A stretch of DNA of 64,000 bases from the NCBI GenBank assembly GCA_963582065.1, contig CAUZRQ010000015.1, positions 10,255 through 74,254 of the forward strand. The letters run 5' to 3'. The translations under genes were made by a program, and so were the position numbers. This DNA is from UBA8437 sp963582065 (GTDB lineage: Bacteria > Planctomycetota > Planctomycetia > Planctomycetales > Planctomycetaceae). The notes beneath the pieces were generated by a model that searched no databases, was not told the DNA's origin, and worked only from the letters and a program-made list of their open reading frames with translations. Positions 53,508 through 63,582 of this stretch are shown piece by piece (position 1 is the stretch's first letter; every line of letters starts with the position of its first letter).

Positions 53508-54017
53508 ATGGGTCCGACCATGCCGAAACTTGCGATTTATGTTCCGAAGAAGGCCAAGAAGGAGATCGACCGTTGGCGGAAACGGATCAATTTTTCGCAG
53601 GTGTTCATGAGAGCCCTGGAGAACGAGATCCGGGAACTTCAGAGGGCGATCGATGCGGATGACAGCCAGTTGACGACTGCTGCACAGCATTACCGCCGTC
53701 AGATGGCCGGCGACCGTGATGCCCTGGTTTCGCTGGGCCACGCCGAAGGCGTCCGTTTGGTGTTGGAGTGCCAACTGGATTCGGACGCGATTCACACGAT
53801 GGTGCAGTGGTCGGCTGACGGCGATCTGGAAATCAAACAATGCGTCCGAGTCAGTGAAATCCTCGGCAAGGAAGTCGAGTCGCTCGTGAAATCAGCTAAG
53901 AAAATGGGGTACCGGGCGGATTCGCACCCGGGCCTTGAGGCGGATCTGTTTCGTGGTGTGGTCCGAGGGGTCACCGATGCCTGGGGACGGGTGTGCGAGC
54001 AGATGAACCAGTTGTGA
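53508..54017 (+). CDS. Ribbon-helix-helix-like DNA-binding protein (hypothetical)
   Basis: This 169-residue protein has the N-terminus PKLAIYVPKKAKKEIDRWRK, then INFSQVFMRALENEI. This fits a ribbon-helix-helix DNA-binding fold with a basic helix. The rest (about residues 60-169) is helical and of unknown role, with a VSEILGKEVESLVKSAKKMG segment. Start may be ATG 53508 or ATG 53520 (MPKLAIY). The gene is followed by a coiled-coil gene 49 bases later. It stands at the edge of the tRNA-Asn region, so it may be part of a mobile element's control. Function is inferred only from the N-terminal pattern. Confidence 0.55.
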   Translation: MGPTMPKLAIYVPKKAKKEIDRWRKRINFSQVFMRALENEIRELQRAIDADDSQLTTAAQHYRRQMAGDRDALVSLGHAEGVRLVLECQLDSDAIHTMVQWSADGDLEIKQCVRVSEILGKEVESLVKSAKKMGYRADSHPGLEADLFRGVVRGVTDAWGRVCEQMNQL

Positions 54018-54066
54018 TCGGCGCCGACAGGTGCTGCAGACGTGCCAACTTGCAGGAGGCGAATCG

Positions 54067-54273
54067 ATGAAACCGTTACTGACCACGGCAGAGCGGGCGA
54101 CAGTGCGTATGGCCAAGGCTGAGAGAAAGCTGGCCAAAGCTGAGGCGAAGTTGCTGAGAGCCGAAGCGAAGCTGGAAACACGAAAGGCAAAGGTCACGGC
54201 GGCCCGCCAGATGTGCGAAGCCACTGCCAACGAGGCAAAACAACTGGCCTCACATGCCGAACAGCCTCGCTGA
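54067..54273 (+). CDS. Small coiled-coil protein
   Basis: This 68-residue protein is almost entirely a charged coiled coil with heptad-like repeats: AKAERKLAKAEAKLLRAEAKLE. GGAGG stands 8 bases before the ATG at 54067, and a longer frame starting at 54031 would lack this signal. It has no membrane segment. It follows the ribbon-helix-helix-like gene by 49 bases and probably shares its transcript. No function can be assigned; it could be a partner of its neighbour. Confidence 0.55.
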   Translation: MKPLLTTAERATVRMAKAERKLAKAEAKLLRAEAKLETRKAKVTAARQMCEATANEAKQLASHAEQPR

Positions 54274-54312
54274 CAGAAACGCCGCGGACCCTGACCGCTC
54301 TGTCCTCTGCCA

Positions 54313-54355
54313 TCCTCGACAGCTCAATCCGCAGAGCGACCGGCTGGTAACCGCC
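54313..54355 (+). pseudogene. Truncated tRNA-Asn-like 5' half (copy 0)
   Basis: These 43 bases align without gaps to the 5' half of the tRNA-Asn gene at 57529, with 35 identities. The acceptor arm, D-arm and anticodon loop are recognisable; the loop has CTGGTAA instead of CTGTTAA. The sequence stops matching at the same place as copy 1. About 18 bases later the motif GACAGATGACCGTTGCG (54374-54390) resembles GACACATAACCGTTACG after copy 1. It cannot fold into a full tRNA. It could also be read as a tRNA-Thr fragment. Confidence 0.5.
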
Positions 54356-54519
54356 GAACCTGATGCACTCACGGACAGATGACCGTTGCGGTCAAGCTCT
54401 GGTGAGCACGCTGCAGGGTGGTATGGTGGCGGTCTCAGGGGCCCTGGTCATTGTGGAGCAGGATCACGTGGGCCACCACATCCACTCATGAACTCGGGGC
54501 AGCGATACGGAGACTTGCC

Positions 54520-56205
54520 ATGAAGATGACACAGGCACTGGCGGCGGCTGTCGTGACAAGCGGTTTGGTGACGGGGGCGGTTTTTGCCCAGGACGTGCCA
54601 CAACTCACCATGGCCCCCAAGCCGCGCGGCGACGTGCGAATCGTCTACACCTCGGATCACGCCAACATCGGTCACTACCTGATGACAAACGCGCCGACTG
54701 CTGACGAACTGCGGCGGGTGATCGACGTTCATGCCGGCAGCGGGATCGACATATTCGCTCAGACCGTGTTCCAGAAGCACGGTGTGGGATGGTTCTGGCC
54801 GGAGCATCCCGACCATGAGCACTGGGCCGGATTGAACACACCTTTCGACCAGATCGCCAAGGAAGGCCAGCCGCCGATCAAGGTCGCCATCGATCAATGC
54901 CACAAACGGGGGATCAAGTTCCTGGCAACGTTCCGCATGGCCGATCGCCATCCAGGACCGGGAAAAGGACTGGCCAACCGCAAGGATCTCCAGATCCCGG
55001 ATGTGCAGGATGGCGGAATGGACTACACGCACGAGGAAGTGCGGGACTGGGTGTTTGGCCTGGCCGACGAGATCCTGCGGCGTTTCGACGTGGACGGGAT
55101 CGAGTTCGACTATTGCCGTTGGATGCACGTGTTTCCGCGAAAGACGGCTCGCGAGAGTCACCCCCTGATGACGCGGCTTCTGCGTCGTATGCGAAAGCGG
55201 CTTGATGCCGAGTCGAAGACGCGGGGCCGCAGGCTGATCCTGGGGACACGCGTGCCCATGACCCTCGCCGAGTGCCGGGCGCTGGGTTATGACATTGCCA
55301 CGTGGGTCAAGGAGGGGCTGGTGGACTACATTGCTCCCTCCGACTTCTTCTTCACCAATTTCAACGGCAAGTTCGAGGACTTCGCGGCACTGACGCGTTC
55401 ATCGAACTGCATGCTGTTCCCGGCCATGCACCCCAAGACGTGCTGGCAGGACCAGGACCATTTCATGAGCCTGGAGAACTACCGGGCGGCAGCGCGGAAC
55501 CTGTACGCCGCGGGCGCCGATGGGATTTCGGTGTTCAACTACATGTACCACTGGGTTGGGCGGACCCTCGATTACCCGCCCGGCCCCGCCATGTATCCCC
55601 TGGCCCTGACGTGGCTGCGGGAGATGCGCGATCCAGGCGGACTCGGCCAACGGCCCCGGCACTATCTGTTCTATCCCCTGTACGCCGGCCACTGGGGCGG
55701 GATCTCTCCCGGAGGAGTTCCCAGCGCCTATGATCCGACATTCGTCAAGAACGACCGCATCGTGCTCAAGCGCCAGGTCGGCAACAGCGGCGGTTACCGA
55801 TTCCGGATCTGTGAAGACATGCGTCAGCCCGGTCTGGTCTCGGAGATGATCGTGACCGTCTCGGGTATTGCGGGCGCCGACAAAAAGGGACCGCCGAGGC
55901 TGCAGAGGGACGGAAGCTTCAAGCCGCCGGCCAAGGACAAGTTGGCGTTCTACATCAACGGAACAGTCGTGCCCCCCGAGACGATCAAGGTCTCATGGCC
56001 ATCCCGGGGGAGATCGAAAGAATTCGGACGCCCGTTTGAGACGTGCTCGATCTTCATGTTTTCCCTGACGTCATTGCCGACGGTTTTCGGCGACAACGTG
56101 TTGAAGGCCAAGGTGGTTGCTGTCGATGAGCAGGGGAAGGGGGACGTCATTATTGACCAACTCGAGGTGACGGTCGTTCCACCGTGGAAGAGGCGTTCGC
56201 GTTGA
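54520..56205 (+). CDS. Putative glycoside-hydrolase-like TIM-barrel exported protein
   Basis: This 561-residue protein has a signal peptide (KMTQALAAAVVTSGLVTGAVFA). The following TIM-barrel-like segments (DIFAQTVFQKHGVGWFWPEH, FDVDGIEFDYCRWMHVFP and GLVDYIAPSDFFF) resemble the hypothetical glycosyl hydrolase 10-like proteins. Acidic residues in DGIEFDY could be catalytic. A smaller beta domain follows from about residue 430. A substrate is not evident. It lies between two truncated tRNA-Asn halves, so it may be cargo of an integrated element. ATG 54520 is preferred; 54526 is possible. Confidence 0.6.
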   Translation: MKMTQALAAAVVTSGLVTGAVFAQDVPQLTMAPKPRGDVRIVYTSDHANIGHYLMTNAPTADELRRVIDVHAGSGIDIFAQTVFQKHGVGWFWPEHPDHEHWAGLNTPFDQIAKEGQPPIKVAIDQCHKRGIKFLATFRMADRHPGPGKGLANRKDLQIPDVQDGGMDYTHEEVRDWVFGLADEILRRFDVDGIEFDYCRWMHVFPRKTARESHPLMTRLLRRMRKRLDAESKTRGRRLILGTRVPMTLAECRALGYDIATWVKEGLVDYIAPSDFFFTNFNGKFEDFAALTRSSNCMLFPAMHPKTCWQDQDHFMSLENYRAAARNLYAAGADGISVFNYMYHWVGRTLDYPPGPAMYPLALTWLREMRDPGGLGQRPRHYLFYPLYAGHWGGISPGGVPSAYDPTFVKNDRIVLKRQVGNSGGYRFRICEDMRQPGLVSEMIVTVSGIAGADKKGPPRLQRDGSFKPPAKDKLAFYINGTVVPPETIKVSWPSRGRSKEFGRPFETCSIFMFSLTSLPTVFGDNVLKAKVVAVDEQGKGDVIIDQLEVTVVPPWKRRSR

Positions 56206-56441
56206 GTACACCTGTGCGTTTGTCGTGTCGCTGCGGCCCAGCGAGAAGGCGATGATTTCGCTATCAGTCTGCTGATGGCTCGCCTAGCGAATAGCAAGAT
56301 GGCGGTCATTGCGGCCAAGTCCGGGCAGACGTGCGTTCCGGTGCGGGCACTTACGGCACAGATTTGTGGATGTGCCTCGTAGCGGATGGGGCTTGCTGAA
56401 TTCCTCGAAACCTCGTAAAACAAGCGACTTCGACGACGAAA
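56206..56441. other. Gap between the GH-like gene and tRNA copy 1
   Basis: No gene is supported here. From about 56283 the sequence is homologous to 57361-57491 (the first 49 bases share 38 identities). The duplicated segment leads into the 80-base exact repeat at 56405. The frame of the upstream gene remains open past its stop and reads ...MARLANSKMAVIAAKSGQ, similar to the translation of the second copy. Confidence 0.5.
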
Positions 56442-56484
56442 TCCCCGATAGCTCAATTGGTAGAGCGAGCGGCTGTTAACCGCT
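56405..56484 (+). repeat. 80-base exact direct repeat, left copy
   Basis: Bases 56405-56484 are identical to 57492-57571. The repeat holds the region upstream of the tRNA plus the first 43 bases of tRNA-Asn, ending at the 3' side of the anticodon stem. Such a repeat of a tRNA 5' half is compatible with an attachment-site duplication. Homology outside the 80 bases falls to about 78 percent. Confidence 0.85.
56442..56484 (+). pseudogene. Truncated tRNA-Asn(GTT) 5' half (copy 1)
   Basis: These 43 bases are identical to the first 43 bases of the intact tRNA-Asn: acceptor TCCCCGA, D-arm and anticodon arm AGCGG-CTGTTAA-CCGCT. After 56484 the sequence changes to GTCCATAG and no T-arm follows. A 7-base inverted repeat lies directly after it (56493-56499 with 56508-56514, ACGGTTA/TAACCGT, loop of 8). 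It cannot make a functional tRNA. Confidence 0.85.
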
Positions 56485-56635
56485 GTCCATAGACGGTTAC
56501 AGACACATAACCGTTACGCTGCCGCCCTCAACACACGCAGACATGGCGTTCGAGTACTCGTGATTGGCACCTGAGGGCGACTGACCTAGCACTTCAAGAT
56601 CCTCTTGCGAGACACGAGTGAAAAGGGAGAGTCTC

Positions 56636-57121
56636 GTGGAAGGTTTTGACCTGAACGACCTCGCTAACTTGGCCGCAATCCGTCAGCGCGAAGAACAACA
56701 GCGGCTTCTACGTGAGCAAAATGAGAAGCTTGAAGAGATTCAGCGGGGAAAGAAACGTGGCTCGAAGCGCACGCCCTGTCCGGTGTGTGGGGAGTCGCTG
56801 GACGGCGAGTACCGCAAGTGCAAAAACTGCCTTTCCGACCTAGTGTGGATCAGCGGAAATGCCTGCGAGCCTGGGCAGGAAGAGGCCCTGAAAGCCCGGC
56901 TGAAAAAAGAATCTACCAAGGCACGTCGAAAACGACGCCGGAAACGGAAACAGCAAGAACAAAACAAGCTGAGCAGAGCCGACCGGATCACGATTCTCGA
57001 GAACTCGCCGCAAACGCCGGAACAAAAGAAGAACGAGCAAGTGCTCGTCGGTCTGCTCGTCGGTCTGGGCGTGGTCGTCTTGTTTTTTGTGGCGCTAGAG
57101 TGTTCCGGGTTGGGGTTTTGA
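56636..57121 (+). CDS. Zinc-ribbon, coiled-coil, C-terminally anchored membrane protein
   Basis: This protein of about 161 residues (GTG at 56636 after AGGGAGAG) starts with an acidic/glutamine-rich helical part. A zinc ribbon follows (TPCPVCGESLDGEYRKCKNC, two CxxC pairs at about residues 47-66). Then come a long Lys/Arg-rich stretch (about 90-120) and a C-terminal membrane helix (VLVGLLVGLGVVVLFFVAL). The predicted topology is cytoplasmic with a membrane tail. Base composition is lower in GC than its neighbours, suggesting acquired DNA. It sits between two tRNA-Asn half copies and is likely cargo. Confidence 0.6.
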   Translation: MEGFDLNDLANLAAIRQREEQQRLLREQNEKLEEIQRGKKRGSKRTPCPVCGESLDGEYRKCKNCLSDLVWISGNACEPGQEEALKARLKKESTKARRKRRRKRKQQEQNKLSRADRITILENSPQTPEQKKNEQVLVGLLVGLGVVVLFFVALECSGLGF

Positions 57122-57413
57122 GGCTTTGTGTTGGGGGTTGTCGTAAACACGCGCACCAAGAGGACGAACGATCTGCTGTCGATCTAGATCGCCGTCCTTT
57201 GGACGGCCCGCGCATTCGTCGGCTTCACGATGGCCTGGACCGCCATACGCACATTCAAGGCCCTCTCGCAAGAAATTGCGGACCTGAAATTCGGCGAAGC
57301 TGACGTTCCGGCCGACATCCAGGGCAGTGGGTAGGACGCGGCTGGAAGCCGGCTGACCTACCTGGCGAAGCTCGAAATGGCCGTCATTTCGGCCAAATAC
57401 GGGCAGCCGTAGG
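57122..57413 (+). pseudogene. Interrupted reading frame with two in-frame stops
   Basis: A GTG at 57128 opens a frame that reads ...TKRTNDLLSI, then a TAG at 57185-57187. It continues as IAVLWTARAFVGFTMAWTAI...LKFGEADVPADIQGSG before a second TAG (57332-57334), and ends ...YLAKLEMAVISAKYGQP with a third stop. The protein-like quality after each stop (a hydrophobic segment, then an amphipathic helix) suggests a decayed gene or stop-codon readthrough. It is adjacent to the zinc-ribbon gene. The product is unidentified. Confidence 0.3.
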
Positions 57414-57420
57414 GGCGACT

Positions 57421-57453
57421 AGGCAAATACAAGGCAAATACTAGGCAACTTTT
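57421..57453 (+). repeat. Three 11-bp iterons near the tRNA
   Basis: AGGCAAATAC at 57421-57430 and at 57432-57441 are followed by AGGCAACTTT at 57443-57452, so the spacing is 11 bases (one helical turn). The block stands about 75 bases upstream of the tRNA. Arrays of this type are used by phage recombination directionality factors or integrase arms. The corresponding place in the left copy lacks them. Confidence 0.6.
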
Positions 57454-57479
57454 TTGTAGTGTCTGCGAACGTATGGGAG

Positions 57480-57508
57480 TTGCGGTGATCATCGAAACCT
57501 CGTAAAAC
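57480..57508 (+). promoter_or_regulatory. Candidate promoter of tRNA-Asn
   Basis: TTGCGG (57480-57485) and TAAAAC (57503-57508) with a 17-base spacer would start transcription near 57515, fourteen bases before the tRNA. In the truncated copy the same boxes are TTGCTG and TAAAAC. The -10 lies in the duplicated part, so the core promoter travels with the tRNA 5' half. Confidence 0.4.
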
Positions 57509-57571
57509 AAGCGACTTCGACGACGAAATCCCCGATAGCTCAATTGGTAGAGCGAGCGGCTGTTAACCGCT
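57492..57571 (+). repeat. 80-base exact direct repeat, right copy
   Basis: This copy is identical to 56405-56484. It contains the upstream flank and the 5' half of the intact tRNA-Asn, ending at the last base of the anticodon stem. The integrase stop codon (57570-57572) lies exactly at its right border. Confidence 0.85.
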
Positions 57572-57601
57572 AGGTTGTAGGTTCAAGTCCTACTCGGGGA
57601 G
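57529..57601 (+). tRNA. tRNA-Asn (anticodon GTT)
   Basis: This complete 73-base tRNA has acceptor stem TCCCCGA/TCGGGGA and discriminator G. D-arm is GCTC...GAGC, anticodon arm AGCGG-CTGTTAA-CCGCT with anticodon GTT at 57562-57564, and T-arm GTAGG-TTCAAGT-CCTAC. All stems pair perfectly. CCA is not encoded. It is the intact gene of this locus; the 5' half is duplicated upstream and the 3' half overlaps the end of an integrase remnant on the other strand. Confidence 0.97.
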
Positions 57602-57980
57602 CTTGCCCCTCTGGCACCTTCTCGCAATTCGCCGCATCCCCATGCAAAACAGGGGCTTGCGTGCTTGGGGCCAATTCGCTTTGCGACCCCGTGCGAGGCA
57701 AAACGGCGGGTTGCTGCAGCGCTTTTGAGAAGTGGTCGTCGGTGACCCGCAGGTAGTGCTTCGCCACGATCGGTTGTGAGTTGCCGGTCCACTCGCAGAC
57801 GACGTACATGGGAAAGTCTTCGGCGAGTTCCGTCTCCCGCGCGCCGCGGAGGTTCTCGAAGGACTTCGGCTGGCATTGCCGCTCGGCCCTCTGGATGATC
57901 CGGAGCAGTTGGTCCTGCACGTCGGTGGTGAAAAGAGGAGACCCGGGGCCGGAGTGGAAGAGCGGCCGGGAGTTGGTCAT
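57570..57980 (-). pseudogene. Tyrosine recombinase (integrase) C-terminal remnant
   Basis: The minus-strand frame reads LRIIQRAERQ, then SFENLRGARETELAEDFP, VCEWTGNSQPIVAKHYLRVTDD. This is the C-terminal catalytic part of a tyrosine recombinase. The arginine (LRGAR) and the tyrosine nucleophile (HYLRV) are present, but the histidine of the usual HxLR motif is replaced by glutamate. The N-terminal half is missing. The C-terminus ends ...RVGLEPTT with its stop at 57572-57570, inside the tRNA-Asn gene, as often seen for tRNA-targeting integrases. It is therefore a decayed remnant of an element inserted at this tRNA. Confidence 0.7.
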
Positions 57981-58037
57981 GATGCGCCGCTGAAACTCCG
58001 CCCGTTACGAATTTCCTGACAATCGAAGGAGCCTTCG

Positions 58038-58823
58038 ATGCCGAGCCATGAAATTGACTACGAACTCTTTGGCGACGATATGCAGATTGTCGAGGTGGAA
58101 CTTGATCCCCAGGAAACGGTGGTCGCTGAAGCCGGAGCCATGAACTACATGGAGGACGACATCCAATTTGAAGCGAAGATGGGTGACGGGTCCGCGCCCG
58201 ACCAGGGTTTCATGGGAAAGGTGTTCAGTGCCGGTAAACGGATGCTGACCGGGGAATCGATCTTCATGACGCATTTCACCAACCACGGTCAGACCAAGCG
58301 TCGTGTGGCCTTCGCCGCACCGTATCCCGGTAAGATCATCCCGATCGACCTCGCCAGCATGGGGGGAACACTCATCTGCCAGAAGGACGCCTTTCTCTGC
58401 GCCGCCCTCGGTACCGAGATCAGTATCGCTTTCCAAAAAACACTGGGTGCCGGGTTCTTTGGCGGTGAAGGTTTCATCCTCCAGAAACTCTCCGGGGACG
58501 GGAAGGCCTTCATACATGTTGGTGGCACGGTCATCGAGAAGGAACTGAATAACTCGACCCTCCGCGTGGATACCGGCTGTCTGGCGGCATTCTCCACCGG
58601 CATCAACTACGACATCGAACGATCGGGCGGCCTGAAATCGATGTTCTTCGGCGGTGAGGGCATGTTCCTGGCAACACTCAGTGGTACCGGCACCGTGTTA
58701 TTGCAGAGCCTGCCGTTTTCACGGCTGGCCGATCGCATCCTGGCTCACGCTCCTTCAGCCGGCGGATCCAGCAAGGGCGAAGGTTCGGTTCTGGGTGGCC
58801 TCGGCAACTTGATGGGGGACTAA
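58038..58823 (+). CDS. AIM24 / TIGR00266-family protein
   Basis: This 261-residue protein fits the AIM24 beta-rich fold. It starts with HEIDYELFGDDMQIVEVELD and has AEAGAMNYMEDDIQFEAKMG, then FITHFTNHG-like and GFILQKLSGDGKAFIHVGGTV. A glycine-rich C-terminus follows (GGLKSMFFGGEGMFLATLSGTG). The family is widespread, but its biochemical role is unclear; it is often seen near membrane stress genes. No signal peptide is seen. It is a single gene after the integrase remnant, and a region of 663 bases without clear genes separates it from the next operon. Confidence 0.9.
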   Translation: MPSHEIDYELFGDDMQIVEVELDPQETVVAEAGAMNYMEDDIQFEAKMGDGSAPDQGFMGKVFSAGKRMLTGESIFMTHFTNHGQTKRRVAFAAPYPGKIIPIDLASMGGTLICQKDAFLCAALGTEISIAFQKTLGAGFFGGEGFILQKLSGDGKAFIHVGGTVIEKELNNSTLRVDTGCLAAFSTGINYDIERSGGLKSMFFGGEGMFLATLSGTGTVLLQSLPFSRLADRILAHAPSAGGSSKGEGSVLGGLGNLMGD

Positions 58824-59486
58824 CCGCCCGACTACCGCGGAGCGGAACTCGATCTCGTATTGGAAAGTCGCTTCGTGATGCTGGCGATGCATTCGATTTC
58901 CTCTGCGAGAGGGTCGGTTCGCACAAGGCATTGCTCCACGCAATCCAGTCCGGCCAGACGATCGGCCAGCCGGTCCGGCAACAGGCGCTAACCGTTTTCC
59001 CGGGGGGCCGTTTTCCCGGGGGGTGAGGGGTTCAGGGGGCCTGGGTGGTTTTGTGGGGGACGGAATTCGGTCATGTCCCTGGCATTGTCTGGTTCGTTCC
59101 CTTGGTTGATCGTTGGGGCAATGAAGCGGAAGATTCGATGACGGCTGACTGGGGAATACGGCGGAGACGAGAAAATTCAACGTGCCGTTCCTTGCGAGAT
59201 AAAAGGCACTTTGAGTTCAGCGGAGATTCTCGCCCCTACGGGAGTCGATCCAACGGCACTCTTGCTCCGGCGACCATCGACACACTTTCGGGAAATCGCG
59301 GGATCACACTTCCGCCGTAACACACTGCCAACATGCCAGTTGTGTCGATTCTCCAAGGCACCTAAAATAACTATGTCGCTTCAATCATCGAATTGACATA
59401 ATCCTGTTCCACATCTCCGCACATTTCGACTCGCGGTTGCCTGCCGCTGTTGTCGCCCCCGCGGAACCTGTACGGAAAGATCGATC
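58824..59486. other. Long region without a supported gene
   Basis: A short minus-strand frame (58832-58987) reads LLPDRLADRLAGLDCVEQCL... and could be a small peptide or a decayed gene, but it lacks a good start. A perfect tandem duplication CCGTTTTCCCGGGGGG occurs at 58992-59007 and 59008-59023. Near the end TTGACA (59393-59398) and CATAAT (59397-59402) overlap, giving a possible promoter element for the DUF1552 operon, though no ideal pair can be fitted. Confidence 0.5.
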
Positions 59487-63325
<3,839 letters not shown>

Positions 63326-63582
63326 CGCACGCAGTTGGCGGGTTGAACGCCGGGTGTGGAGTGGGGCGACGGGGAGCGTGGTTCGGATCTGGCGGTCAAC
63401 GGCCCTGAGCGAACGCCCGTTTGCACGCCGCGGTGAACACGGGATAAGTCAGGGAGTCCCTCACACACGGCGTGGAGGGGCGGCTCAACTTGAATGGTCG
63501 GCTGCAGAGAGGGAAGATCGACAGGCGGTACCGGGAGGTAGGACGCAGGTTTCCGCCCGGTCGTCTGGAAGGGGCTGAGTCG

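Larger units (their letters stand above)
54313..57993. mobile_element. Putative remnant integrative region at tRNA-Asn
   Basis: This is an inferred unit, bounded on the left by a degenerate tRNA-Asn 5' half and on the right by an integrase fragment reading toward the intact tRNA-Asn. It contains an internal truncated tRNA (56442), an 80-base direct repeat (56405-56484 and 57492-57571), 11-bp iterons (57421-57453) and two cargo-like genes (a GH-like protein and a zinc-ribbon membrane protein). No transposase or intact integrase remains, so it would be immobile now. Exact ends are uncertain. Confidence 0.45.

Noticed and set aside
54313..54355. tRNA-Thr fragment reading of the 54313 segment
   Set aside because: The CTGGTAA loop would give a GGT anticodon, but the segment aligns gap-free to tRNA-Asn and has the same break point and following motif as copy 1, so a degenerate tRNA-Asn half is more likely.
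55950..56456. Minus-strand frame covering the tRNA copy and GH gene end
   Set aside because: It is antisense to the tRNA half and the end of a supported gene; similarity to the frame at 57358-57543 merely reflects the DNA duplication.
56785..57303. Plus-strand frame overlapping the zinc-ribbon gene
   Set aside because: It uses another frame of the same DNA and shows no motif; the CxxC zinc ribbon supports the other frame.
56442..57601. Group I intron splitting tRNA-Asn
   Set aside because: The second copy is a complete tRNA with its own 5' half, and no intron core structure is apparent between the halves.
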